Under the pieces are notes generated by a model. That model was not told the DNA's origin. It saw only the letters and a list, made by a program, of their open reading frames with translations, and searched no databases. 64,000 nucleotides of DNA from WTKD01 sp965243525 (lineage in GTDB: Bacteria; Spirochaetota; Spirochaetia; WTKD01). Made by a program: the position numbers and the translations under genes. How positions within the stretch are numbered: the first letter of the stretch is position 1; every line of letters begins with the position of its first letter. Location of the stretch: NCBI GenBank assembly GCA_965243525.1, contig OZ251568.1:1302001-1366000 (forward strand), written 5' to 3'. Below are positions 52,739-61,728 of this stretch, piece by piece.

Positions 52739-53701
52739 CTAGTTGTTCCCTACTTCTTCAAGATAGCGAAGTGTTCCAGGATGCAGGGGAACCGTGGTTA
52801 CCTGTGTTGCATTCTCAGGAGTAGTGTACTGAGCAGATTTCACCACGCGAGTGAGGTAGTCGTTGTTCTCATAGATGGTCTTTACCAACGTATAGGCAAG
52901 CTCTTCATCCATATCTTCACGAACAACAAGCGTATTCCATATGGCAACGGTTTCAAATGCAGGAACCTTGTTGTAGATGTCGGCAGGAACGCTGACCTCT
53001 GCATAGGAAGGTTGTTCGTTGAGGAAGTTTGAGATTTCCTCGTTGTTGAGCGAGAGGATGATGATGTCCTTTGTGAGGGCAAGTTCAGTTACTGCACCAA
53101 CACCAAGACCGCCCACGATGAACCCAGCGTCAATCTGTCCATTGGCAAGTGCATTTGTGGTTTCAGAATAGTTCAAATAGAGTTCATCAATGTCATCAAC
53201 GGCGATGCCATTTGCTTTTAGGATGTTTTCAGCGGTGACCGCTGTACCAGAAGCAGGTGCTCCCAAGGAAAGCTTCTTTCCGCGTAGGTCGCTGAGACGT
53301 GCAATGTCGGTATTTTTTGGCAATATGATGTGCAACAAATTGGGATATAGAGAAGTGAGCACTACAACAGGAAGCGCCTCTTCAAATTTTCCAGTGCCTT
53401 GAAAGGCTTGCTCGACGACATTTGCCTGTGCGAACCCAGCCAACATAGCTTCTGAAGATACTTTAATCGTATTCTCAACCGACGCAGCGGTGACTTCTGC
53501 CTTAACATTTACTCCTTCTATGTTATTACTCCAGAGTTCCGCGATAGCTCCTCCAAATGGGTAATAAATACCACTCTGTCCACCAGTTCCTAAACTGAAA
53601 TTTCCGCTGAATGAAGATGTTCCTTCTTCAGCTCCTCCAGTTGAAAATGCAACGTTGCATACGAAAAGAATCATACACAATACAATTATCTTTTTTCTCA
53701 T
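52739..53701 (-). CDS. TAXI family TRAP solute-binding protein
   Basis: Periplasmic binding protein of a TRAP transporter, 320 residues. Signal peptide MRKKIIVLCMILFVCNVAFS followed by TGGAEEG. FSLGTGGQSGIYYPFGGAIAELW is the TAXI-family signature. It pairs with the fused membrane subunit next to it. TAXI systems take up various small acids; the ligand is not evident here, although the thiamine-binding neighbour is suggestive. Confidence 0.93.
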   Translation of the reverse strand: MRKKIIVLCMILFVCNVAFSTGGAEEGTSSFSGNFSLGTGGQSGIYYPFGGAIAELWSNNIEGVNVKAEVTAASVENTIKVSSEAMLAGFAQANVVEQAFQGTGKFEEALPVVVLTSLYPNLLHIILPKNTDIARLSDLRGKKLSLGAPASGTAVTAENILKANGIAVDDIDELYLNYSETTNALANGQIDAGFIVGGLGVGAVTELALTKDIIILSLNNEEISNFLNEQPSYAEVSVPADIYNKVPAFETVAIWNTLVVREDMDEELAYTLVKTIYENNDYLTRVVKSAQYTTPENATQVTTVPLHPGTLRYLEEVGNN

Positions 53702-53786
53702 ACTGAGACCTCCATAAATATAAAAATTTGGTTGCTAGATATAATTTTCTTTCTCTGCATTCGGATGGGAGATAGCTCAAAAAGCA

Positions 53787-55376
53787 TTAGAGCGGGCCCC
53801 CTCCTTGTAGAGAGGATATTGGATATTTTTTAGTATTTTCACGAAACATTTGTGCAAGCATTGTTGCTTGTTTTGTGTACTTGTTTGTGGTGCTCCATGC
53901 TTCTCGTGGATCAAGCGGTTCGGGAACTCCCTTGCATTGAATGCAGACTTCAAATTCAAACAGCGGGTCCTTTTTGAACAGAGCTTCTTCCATGTCTCCC
54001 TTGCAAATTGCGTGTATAATTGCACGAGTCTTGGTGAGTGAAATACGCTTGCCTGTGTGGAAATCTCCGCCTACCCATCCAGTGTTCACCAACCACACGT
54101 TGGCGGTATGTGCGAGTATTTTTTGCTCAAGCAGTCGTGCATAGGTCAAGGGGTCCAAGGGCAAGAAAACTTCTCCAAAGCAGGCAGAAAACGTTGCCGT
54201 TGGGGTATCTATACCAACTTCTGTGTTTGGAATCTTTGAAGTATACCCGTTTATGAAGTGATACATGGCTTGTTTTGTGTTGAGTCGTGCAACAGGAGGA
54301 AGGACACCGAATGCATCGCAGGTAAGAAAGATGATGTGATGAGGGTGCGGTGCGAGTGCAGGAATTTTCACCGGGGATACATGAGAAAGTGGATAGGAAG
54401 ATCGTGTATTTGTTGTGATGCTTTCATCGCTAAAGTCCACTGTGCGAGTCATATCGTCATAGGTGATGTTTTCCACCAATGCGCCGAAACGAATGCATTG
54501 CTTGATGTAGTCAGGAGGATCAGTACATTTTGCATAACACCCTCCTTCTATATTAAAAATTCCCTCATCAGACCAACAATGTTCATCGTCTCCTATCAAT
54601 TGCCGTTGCTCCCCGCTTGAAAGGGTGGTCTTTCCTGTTCCAGATAACCCAAAAAAGAGGGTGGTTGCATTGCTTTCATCGATACTCGCAGCGCAGTGCA
54701 TGGGGAGTATTCCTTGAAGGGGCATAGAATAATTCATAATTGAAAAAACACCCTTTTTCATTTCTCCGGCGTATTCAGTGCCAAGGATGGTCATTTCTTT
54801 GCGTGTAAAATTGATGATGATAGATGCGTCTGAGGTAATGCCAAGTGAATGTCGATTTGCGGGAAACACACCCGCATTGATGATTGTGTAATCGGGTTGG
54901 CCATAATTGGCGAGTTCTTGTTCATCTGGAACGATGAGCATATTGGTCATAAACAATGCATGATAGGCACGGGAACAAATAATACGTACCTTGATGCGAT
55001 ATCGCGGGTCCCAACCTGCAAAGCTGTCCACAACATAGATGCGATTGCGTGAATTCAGATAATCAAGAGCTCGTGATCGGTTGATAAGATAGGCGTGATC
55101 GTCGATGGGAATATTAACATCTCCCCACTGAACACGGGAAGCAGTTTCAGCATCTTCTACAATTCTTTTTTCTTTTGGAACTCTTCCCGTGTATTTATGC
55201 GAAGTTATCGCGAGCGCGCCGGTGTCAACGATGATGGACCCTTTTTCATATCGGATTGCTTCCTCATAGAGGATTGGACATGCGAGGTTCCGAAGAACCA
55301 TTGGGTGGGTGATGCCCCATGCAGAGAGGTCATAAGGCTCACGATGTTCGTGATAGTTATGGATCATTCGATTCAT
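53787..55376 (-). CDS. pckA: Phosphoenolpyruvate carboxykinase (ATP)
   Basis: Interconverts oxaloacetate and phosphoenolpyruvate, 529 residues, the normal size. The kinase loop is FFGLSGTGKTTLS and the substrate/metal stretch LIGDDEHCWSDEGIFNIEGGCYAK. RSRALDYLNSRNRIYVVDSFAG and KTRAIIHAICKGDMEEALF are also typical. The frame extends to 55520, but that region contains the predicted promoter, so I start at the ATG at 55376 (MNRMIHNYHE), preceded by GGTGGGAATCAGT. Confidence 0.95.
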   Translation of the reverse strand: MNRMIHNYHEHREPYDLSAWGITHPMVLRNLACPILYEEAIRYEKGSIIVDTGALAITSHKYTGRVPKEKRIVEDAETASRVQWGDVNIPIDDHAYLINRSRALDYLNSRNRIYVVDSFAGWDPRYRIKVRIICSRAYHALFMTNMLIVPDEQELANYGQPDYTIINAGVFPANRHSLGITSDASIIINFTRKEMTILGTEYAGEMKKGVFSIMNYSMPLQGILPMHCAASIDESNATTLFFGLSGTGKTTLSSGEQRQLIGDDEHCWSDEGIFNIEGGCYAKCTDPPDYIKQCIRFGALVENITYDDMTRTVDFSDESITTNTRSSYPLSHVSPVKIPALAPHPHHIIFLTCDAFGVLPPVARLNTKQAMYHFINGYTSKIPNTEVGIDTPTATFSACFGEVFLPLDPLTYARLLEQKILAHTANVWLVNTGWVGGDFHTGKRISLTKTRAIIHAICKGDMEEALFKKDPLFEFEVCIQCKGVPEPLDPREAWSTTNKYTKQATMLAQMFRENTKKYPISSLQGGGPL

Positions 55377-55461
55377 ACTGATTCCCACCATACAATCAAA
55401 ACAGCATACTTTCCTAGATGTTTGTTTTTCATACAGGGTGAGCTGTCGACTATAATGTGGT

Positions 55462-55490
55462 ATTATAGGAATATCGTTACGACTATGCAA
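55462..55490 (-). promoter_or_regulatory. Promoter of pckA, -10 box within an inverted repeat
   Basis: TTGCAT (55485-55490) and TATAAT (55462-55467) on the minus strand, 17 bp apart. The -10 box is half of a 6-bp inverted repeat with TATAAT at 55451-55456 on the plus strand, which could be a small operator. Confidence 0.75.
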
Positions 55491-55579
55491 GTATACAAAA
55501 GTATTTTTACAATTCCGCAATTAACAGGCGTCACGAATATGATAGTCAATTGTGTAGTGATGTAATGTCTACTGTACAT

Positions 55580-55608
55580 TTGTAAGAACAGCACATCTGG
55601 GATACACT
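55580..55608 (+). promoter_or_regulatory. Promoter of the sugar ABC operon
   Basis: TTGTAA (55580-55585) and TACACT (55603-55608) with a 17-bp spacer, 33 bp before the binding-protein start. Confidence 0.6.
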
Positions 55609-55641
55609 TTATGGAATCATATATATTCTATAGGAGGAATT

Positions 55642-56904
55642 ATGAAAACAATATGCAAACTAGCTATTGTTATGATGCTCTTTCCCCTTGCTGTTATGGC
55701 AGGCGGAGCAGCTGATGATGCAGATAGCGTAGAACTAATTATGGGTTCGTGGAGAACCGATGATGTTGCCCAAATTAACAATGTGCTTGCGGAGTTTACG
55801 AAGCAATATCCACATATTACAGTATCGTTTCAACCAACCAATCCGCCGGATTACAACGCTACGCTGAGACAACAATTAGAAAGTGGCACTGGCCCCGATG
55901 TTATGTATGCACGATCATTCGCAACGGGCGAACAATTGTTCAAGGATGGATATTTTGCCGATCTTTCGGATATTGATAGTCTTTCTACTTATTATGATGA
56001 AGGCACGCGTGCACCATGGACAGCAGAGGATGGAAAATCTTTTGCAATTCCCTTTGTTGCGGTTTCTCATGGCATCTACTATAACAAAGATATTTTTAAC
56101 GAAGTTGGTGTGCAGGCACCGAAAAACTGGGATGAATTTCTGCTCGTATGCGCACAATTGCAGGACGCAGGGTATATTCCTGTTGCTAATGCACTTGGTG
56201 ATGAATGGGATATCGCTGAAGTAGTGTTTATGAGCATAGCACCGAACTTTATCGGTGGATATGAGGGTCGCCTTGCCTATGAAGCAGGTGAAAAAAAGTT
56301 CGACGATCCCGAAATTGTTGCTTTGTTTGAAGCTATGGCATCATTGCGTCCTTTTCTTCCAGATGGTTTTGAATCATTGACATATAATGACAGCAGTGCA
56401 TTGTTTGCAACCGGACAGGCAGCCATGTATTTTGATGGTTCTTGGAGTATCGGAAATTATGATGGAGTCTCTTTTGATTGGGGCATCCTTCCGCCACCAC
56501 CTCCTGCTGGAATGAGTGAAGAACACATAACCTTTCATGCAGATGCGGGTCTTGCGATTAATGCAGCAACCAAGCATCCTGAAGCCGCTGAGTTATTGCT
56601 AAACTGGATTGGAAGCCCAGAAGGCGCCCAGGTTCTTGCAAAATACCTCCCCACGGGATTCTTTCCAATGTCAAAAAACTCAGTCACCATAGAGGATTCT
56701 CATGCAAATGAATTTCTTGCTTTAAACCAAGGAAGGGGCACCGATGTACGACTTCCATGGCCTAAACTTCTTGGTGGAGAACCAAGTGGATATAATCTGA
56801 TCATGGAAGGATCTATAGGGGTTATAACGCAAAGTATCTCTCCCCAGAAGGCAGCAACAAATCTGCGAGAAGGCCTTGCAGAGTGGTTTGCGCCCGCGCG
56901 ATAG
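55642..56904 (+). CDS. Sugar ABC transporter, substrate-binding protein (CUT1)
   Basis: Exported sugar-binding protein of 420 residues. Signal peptide MKTICKLAIVMMLFPLAVMA followed by GGAADD. Family 1 features: the early PHITVSFQPTNPPDYNATLRQQLESGTGPDVMY, then AIPFVAVSHGIYYNKDIFNEVG and AVYFDGSWSIGNY-like (MYFDGSWSIGNYDG). The ribosome site is TATAGGAGGAATT. The sugar is unknown. It is followed, after an attenuator hairpin, by two permease genes but no ATPase. Confidence 0.92.
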   Translation: MKTICKLAIVMMLFPLAVMAGGAADDADSVELIMGSWRTDDVAQINNVLAEFTKQYPHITVSFQPTNPPDYNATLRQQLESGTGPDVMYARSFATGEQLFKDGYFADLSDIDSLSTYYDEGTRAPWTAEDGKSFAIPFVAVSHGIYYNKDIFNEVGVQAPKNWDEFLLVCAQLQDAGYIPVANALGDEWDIAEVVFMSIAPNFIGGYEGRLAYEAGEKKFDDPEIVALFEAMASLRPFLPDGFESLTYNDSSALFATGQAAMYFDGSWSIGNYDGVSFDWGILPPPPPAGMSEEHITFHADAGLAINAATKHPEAAELLLNWIGSPEGAQVLAKYLPTGFFPMSKNSVTIEDSHANEFLALNQGRGTDVRLPWPKLLGGEPSGYNLIMEGSIGVITQSISPQKAATNLREGLAEWFAPAR

Positions 56905-56918
56905 ATAAGTTCAACGGA

Positions 56919-56947
56919 AAGCCGGATCTTCATCGATTCGGTTTTCT
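56919..56947 (+). terminator. Attenuating hairpin between binding-protein and permease genes
   Basis: A 10-bp stem with two G-T pairs (AAGCCGGATC with GATTCGGTTT, 6-nt loop) is followed by TTTTC. It can reduce transcription into the permease genes. Confidence 0.75.
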
Positions 56948-56959
56948 TGTATATTTCGC

Positions 56960-57895
56960 ATGAAACTTCATACACAGAGATCTCGACAAAGGATGTGGTT
57001 GTTGTACGTACTTCCTGCCTTGTGCATATATGTTGTTTTTATGGCCTTCCCCCTGCTTAACTCGATTCGTCTTAGTTTTTTTTCAGGGGCAAGCAGTGCA
57101 AACACAGAATTTGTGGGATTGAAAAATTACCTACGTATCTTTACCGACTCAACCATATCCACTCGATATTGGGCTGCATTCTCGCATACCTGGATTTTCT
57201 TCGCAGTACATATGGTTGTTCAAAACGTTCTTGGGATTCTGTTTGCAACAATGCTCTATGAAAAGAATTTACGGGGGAATGCTGTCTATCGAACGATTAT
57301 TTTTCTTCCTGCAACACTTGCAATAATCGTTACCGGGTATCTTTGGAAACTCATTCTCAACCCACAATGGGGGGCCATCAATCTCCTCGTGAAAGGATTT
57401 GGGGTAGAAAATTACGCAACTGCCTGGCTTGGCGATCCCTCTCTTGCCTTGCTTGTTGTGAGCCTTGTTTCGTCCTGGCAATGGGTGGGCATCCCAACAA
57501 TGATATTTCTTGCAGGTCTGACCACCATACCGAATGATCTATTTGAAGCTGCAGAAGTTGAAGGAGCAAATAGATGGCAGGTTTTTTGGCGAATAAAAGT
57601 GGCACTTCTTAGACCGATTATCGGGATCGTGGTGATTCTTACTTTTGTAAACAATTTTAATGCCTTTGATGTGGTGTTTGCCATGCAAACAGTTAACGGA
57701 GCACCGCAATATGCAACAGACATTTTGGGTACTTTTTTCTATCGCATAGGTATCGCAGGGCAGCACCCGGTTGGTATCCCTGATAGGGGATTGGGAGGTG
57801 CAGTTGCAACAATTACCTTTCTGATGCTTGCACTCGGGGTGGGCCTTATTCTTCGCTTCACTCGCTTAGATCGGAAAGAAGGAAATAATGGCTAA
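56960..57895 (+). CDS. Sugar ABC transporter, permease (MalF-type)
   Basis: Inner-membrane permease of 311 residues with about six membrane segments. LLYVLPALCIYVVFMAFPLLNSIRLSFF starts the protein. The EAA loop for ATPase contact is ADVEGANRWQVFW-like (EAAEVEGANRWQVFWRIKVALLRP). Overlaps the next permease gene by 8 bp. The operon has no ATPase, so a shared multi-sugar ATPase must be encoded elsewhere. Confidence 0.92.
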   Translation: MKLHTQRSRQRMWLLYVLPALCIYVVFMAFPLLNSIRLSFFSGASSANTEFVGLKNYLRIFTDSTISTRYWAAFSHTWIFFAVHMVVQNVLGILFATMLYEKNLRGNAVYRTIIFLPATLAIIVTGYLWKLILNPQWGAINLLVKGFGVENYATAWLGDPSLALLVVSLVSSWQWVGIPTMIFLAGLTTIPNDLFEAAEVEGANRWQVFWRIKVALLRPIIGIVVILTFVNNFNAFDVVFAMQTVNGAPQYATDILGTFFYRIGIAGQHPVGIPDRGLGGAVATITFLMLALGVGLILRFTRLDRKEGNNG

Positions 57896-58715
57896 TCGAA
57901 AACATTTCTTGATAGGACATTATTTCGTACTCAGCCTCTGGTCGATTATTGTATTGTTTCCCATTTGGACTATGCTCATAAATTCCTTTAAATACAAATT
58001 TGATATCTACACCAACCCCTTTTGGCTTCCTCCGCAATGGGATTTTTCAAGTTATCAATCTGTTTTTGCAGACAGTCAGTTTTTTCGTTACTTTCAGAAC
58101 AGCCTCCTTGTTACAATAGTATCGATTGGGCTTATTCTATTTTTTGCATCTCTTGCTGGGTATGCGTTTGTAAATTGGCGTACGCGACTGGCAAGATGGC
58201 TCTATTATTTTTTTCTTGCCGGAATGATGCTTCCCATACGCATAGGGAGCATAAGCCTTCTAACCATCGTCAAAAATTTAGGGCTCATCAACAGCATCTA
58301 TAGCCTTCCTCCGGTGTATATTGCAATGGGGATGCCGATTGCAATTTTAATTCTCACCGAATTTATTCGGAGTATTCCGCAAGAGCTCAGCGAGGCTGCA
58401 TTTATGGATGGAGCACCACCCAGAAAGATTTATTGGACTATAATACTTCCCTTGTTACGTCCAGCCTTTGGAACAGTTGCTATCTTTAACCTTGTTCCTA
58501 TCTGGAATGACCTCTGGTTTCCGTTGATCTTTATCAATGCGGAAAAACAAAAGACGTTGATTCTCGGAGTTACTCGGCTATTTGGGCAATATCAAACGGA
58601 CTGGTCAAAAATACTTGCAGTGCTATCACTTTCTGCAGTGCCCGTAATGTTGTTATATCTGCTTATGTCAAAGCAATTTATTCGAGGTTTGACTGCGGGA
58701 GCCATTAAGAGTTGA
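57888..58715 (+). CDS. Sugar ABC transporter, permease (MalG-type)
   Basis: Partner permease, 275 residues, about six membrane segments. EAA loop: LSEAAFMDGAPPRKIYWTIILPLLRP. C terminus ends LTAGAIKS, typical for MalG-type subunits. Its start overlaps the preceding permease gene by 8 bp. Confidence 0.92.
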   Translation: MANRKHFLIGHYFVLSLWSIIVLFPIWTMLINSFKYKFDIYTNPFWLPPQWDFSSYQSVFADSQFFRYFQNSLLVTIVSIGLILFFASLAGYAFVNWRTRLARWLYYFFLAGMMLPIRIGSISLLTIVKNLGLINSIYSLPPVYIAMGMPIAILILTEFIRSIPQELSEAAFMDGAPPRKIYWTIILPLLRPAFGTVAIFNLVPIWNDLWFPLIFINAEKQKTLILGVTRLFGQYQTDWSKILAVLSLSAVPVMLLYLLMSKQFIRGLTAGAIKS

Positions 58716-58800
58716 TAAAGGCTGACTTGATAAGCAGGATTTTTGGAAATAGGGTAAAAGGATCCGGTTTTATGTCTGACAAGTACGCAGATAACTGATT

Positions 58801-59340
58801 TTGACCAACTTGGATACGAAAAAAAGGCTATTTTTTGCTCTACCTATTCCTGTTGAATTTGATAAATCCATAGAGATTGCGATATCTTCATTGCAAGAAT
58901 CTGATATAAGGATCATCCCTAAGATTCGGAGGCATATCACCTTGGTCTTTTTGGGAAATGTCCCCATGGATACGTATCGCTCGTTGTGTGCCTTAGATCT
59001 GACATTTTCTGCATACACGATAGCTTTGAAAGCGCCGATCATACTCCCTTCGTTGAATCATCCACGCGTAGTTGCCATTAGAGCATCTCTTTCTTCAGAA
59101 ATGCTAGACTTGCGTAGGTATATCCATCACCAGTGTGGCATGCAGCTGAAAAGACAGTATATCCCTCATATAACGCTAGGGTACCTTCGAAAAGGGAAAA
59201 AACCAGATCTTGTGCCTTTTCAAAACAACGCAATACCTGCCCTAGAAACAAGGGGCATAGCAGTTCAGTTATTAGAAAGCAAATCAAGTTCTCAGGGGTT
59301 AGAATACCGTTTGTGCGCATCCTGGGCTGCACTTGAATGA
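58801..59340 (+). CDS. thpR: RNA 2',3'-cyclic phosphodiesterase (2H family)
   Basis: Opens 2',3'-cyclic phosphates on RNA; 179 residues. The two catalytic H-x-T motifs are HITLVFLGNV and HITLGYLRKG. The start appears to be a TTG with no clear ribosome site, and an alternative TTG lies 9 bp on, so the N terminus is uncertain. Stands alone after the ABC operon. The older name is 2'-5' RNA ligase. Confidence 0.85.
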   Translation: MTNLDTKKRLFFALPIPVEFDKSIEIAISSLQESDIRIIPKIRRHITLVFLGNVPMDTYRSLCALDLTFSAYTIALKAPIILPSLNHPRVVAIRASLSSEMLDLRRYIHHQCGMQLKRQYIPHITLGYLRKGKKPDLVPFQNNAIPALETRGIAVQLLESKSSSQGLEYRLCASWAALE

Positions 59341-59344
59341 GCAT

Positions 59345-59522
59345 CTGTCACTCTCTCTAGCAGAGAAACAAAACCTCCACAGTACTACGTATTATTACAT
59401 TAAACAATTTTTTTATAATTAATATTGATTAATAAAACAATAATTATTAATATAACAAAGATTATTACTAAATATTATATAAATAAATATTTAGTACAAA
59501 TTATTGATAAGTGGGACATAGT
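59345..59522. other. AT-rich non-coding gap
   Basis: About 180 bp of almost pure A and T upstream of the GLUG lipoprotein, with many TATTA-like tracts. It must hold the promoter of that gene, but I cannot choose one box. Curved, AT-rich DNA of this kind often precedes surface genes and can bind nucleoid proteins. Confidence 0.5.
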
Positions 59523-60881
59523 ATGAGGCAGTATACCATAGGGTTTATTTTTTTAAGTATCTTGTTTTTGGGTTGTGATAATAATGGAACAGTCCGGTTG
59601 AATCAACTGGGAAGTGGACCTACGGCTGAAACTACTATTAAAAGTGTTTCAATAGGAACCTTTGTTACTTCCGAATATACGACTCCTTTCTCAATAGAGG
59701 CGACGGTCATGACAACACAGATAGAGGTCTCGATTCCGAATTTTACAGAACAAACCGTAATAGAGGCGAGGATAGAATTAGCGGAGAATGCTTATTTTTC
59801 ATATTCCGGAAACAATGAACTCGTTGAGCAGAAAGGTCCTATCATAAGTCTTGATACACTGACTATTAGGAAGATTATGGAGGATGATTCTGCGCGGTTT
59901 ATCGTAAAGAACAACGGATATATGCATGAATACAGTGTATCCATAGTTGAATACGTACCATATGTTGAAGAGATTCCCGTCTATGCCAGAGCGAATTTTG
60001 ACTATGTGCGGAATAATGTAGGCAAAAACTATGTTCTGGTAAACCATATAAAACTTGTCGAGGAATTTGACCAGATAGCTCCGGATACGGATGCAAACAA
60101 CGGGTCCTTTGATGGGATTGCTTTTAGCGGTACATTCGATGGCAATCACAAGACGATTTATAATTTGTGGATTGCTAAATCAGAACAGGATTATATTGGG
60201 ATGTTTGGAAAGGTTGTCGGAACAGTGAAAAACTTGCGAGTACTTCTCCGTGAAAATGATAGCATCACCGGAAGGTATAGAGTTGCTGGGCTCGTTGGGG
60301 AGAGCGATGGGATCATAGAAAATGTTGGGGTCATTGGGGGGATTATTCAGGCGGAGGAGGGATATGTTGGAGGATTAGTGGGATATGTTGAAGGGGGAAG
60401 TATCAGCAAGAGTTATGCGACAGGAGTCGTAGATGGGCCATGGGGCTATGCCGGTGGACTGGTGGGAACTGTTGGTGGAGGAACTGTTAGTGATAGTTAT
60501 GCAACCGGTAGTGTTAGTGGAGGATATAATGTGGGTGGTCTTATGGGAGCTATTTCTTCTGGCGAGGTGAGAAGAGGCTATGCCACTGGAATGGTGAAAG
60601 CAGATTATAACCTCGGAGGGCTTGTAGGGGCTATTTGGGGAGATGGTAGCATTGTCGACAGTTATTTTGATGCTGTTCTTACGGCTCAATCAGAGGGAAT
60701 CGCTAGGGGGAGTGGAGGTACAGTTGCTTATTTTACAGATACTGCTGATAAGAATGTCGTAAAGGATGCAGATCCACTGTCTTTTCCGAATGCGCTTGCG
60801 ATTGCTGAAAATCATTTTCAAAATTGGGATTTTGCCATGATTTGGAAGATACAACCAGGACAATGGCCAACCCTCCGCTAA
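59523..60881 (+). CDS. Lipoprotein with GLUG-type repeats
   Basis: Predicted surface lipoprotein of about 452 residues. Signal peptide MRQYTIGFIFLSILFLGC with a lipobox Cys. The middle is beta-rich without recognised domain. From about residue 250 on, glycine-rich repeats of GLUG type recur: YVGGLVGYVEGGSISKSYATG, YAGGLVGTVGGG, NVGGLMGAISSG and NLGGLVGAIWGDG. These form right-handed beta-helix-like surface modules in other bacteria. A GTG 12 bp upstream is possible, but GTGGGACATAGT works as ribosome site for this ATG. The 180 bp ahead are extremely AT-rich. Confidence 0.82.
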   Translation: MRQYTIGFIFLSILFLGCDNNGTVRLNQLGSGPTAETTIKSVSIGTFVTSEYTTPFSIEATVMTTQIEVSIPNFTEQTVIEARIELAENAYFSYSGNNELVEQKGPIISLDTLTIRKIMEDDSARFIVKNNGYMHEYSVSIVEYVPYVEEIPVYARANFDYVRNNVGKNYVLVNHIKLVEEFDQIAPDTDANNGSFDGIAFSGTFDGNHKTIYNLWIAKSEQDYIGMFGKVVGTVKNLRVLLRENDSITGRYRVAGLVGESDGIIENVGVIGGIIQAEEGYVGGLVGYVEGGSISKSYATGVVDGPWGYAGGLVGTVGGGTVSDSYATGSVSGGYNVGGLMGAISSGEVRRGYATGMVKADYNLGGLVGAIWGDGSIVDSYFDAVLTAQSEGIARGSGGTVAYFTDTADKNVVKDADPLSFPNALAIAENHFQNWDFAMIWKIQPGQWPTLR

Positions 60882-60954
60882 GAGGGCAATATTTATAACA
60901 GTGCAGATCTCAAACCGTTTCTGAAAAATTATCTTTTTATTACCGTGAGGTTTG

Positions 60955-61719
60955 TTAATCCTGGGGAGGTTTTTGCCCATAATAGGCGTTTTTTCCATGC
61001 TTGCGCAGGAAATGCTTGTCCAACAAATACTGTGGCATGGAACGGAGCAATTGGCGTCGAGCCTGTGCACGATAGGCTCCAAAATAGCCGGGTGCTGAAG
61101 TCGTAGTAGAGAGCAGGACCTGTGTGCGAAATGCCATCTTCGCAATCTCTTCAAGTACAATAGCATGCTCTACTGCTTCAGTTGCGGTTTTTCCCCAAAC
61201 GAAGGGGCCGTGATTTTTCACGAGAACTCCCGGTATGGCAGATGGGTCTATGTTCCTTTTCTTGAAGGTTTCAACAATGAGTCTGCCAGTATTCAACTCA
61301 TAGGTTTGTTCTACTTCTTCGGGGTCTAGATCACGCGTGCAGGGAATATCTCCATAAAAATAATCACCATGGGTGGTTCCATAGACAAGAATATCCATAC
61401 CGGTTTGTGCCCAGCTCGTAGCCCATTCAGAATGGGTGTGAATGATACTTCCTATGTCAGGGAACTGTCGATAGAGTTCAAGATGCGTTGGAGTATCAGA
61501 AGAAGGACGTAGGGTTCCCTCGATGGTGTTTCCATCCATGTCCACCACGACAAGCATATCGCTTTTCAATGCATCATAGGCAACTCCGCTTGGTTTGATC
61601 ACTATGTGGCCTTGTGTTCTATCGATAGCACTCACATTACCCCAGGTAAGCACTACTAGGCCATGGGTGGGAAGTGCCTTGTTTGCGGCCAATACTTCTT
61701 GTTTTAATGTCTCATACAT
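60955..61719 (-). CDS. araD: L-ribulose-5-phosphate 4-epimerase
   Basis: Zinc class II aldolase-fold epimerase giving D-xylulose 5-phosphate; 254 residues, about 20 longer than usual. The metal His residues lie in IHTHSEWATSWAQTG, and LTWGNVSAIDR and KPSGVAYDAL are substrate-binding blocks; VKNHGPFVWGKTA carries a further metal His. It closes an operon with two sugar permeases and a binding protein, so the importer probably carries L-arabinose or a related sugar. Confidence 0.9.
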   Translation of the reverse strand: MYETLKQEVLAANKALPTHGLVVLTWGNVSAIDRTQGHIVIKPSGVAYDALKSDMLVVVDMDGNTIEGTLRPSSDTPTHLELYRQFPDIGSIIHTHSEWATSWAQTGMDILVYGTTHGDYFYGDIPCTRDLDPEEVEQTYELNTGRLIVETFKKRNIDPSAIPGVLVKNHGPFVWGKTATEAVEHAIVLEEIAKMAFRTQVLLSTTTSAPGYFGAYRAQARRQLLRSMPQYLLDKHFLRKHGKNAYYGQKPPQD

Positions 61720-61728
61720 GGTGTATCC

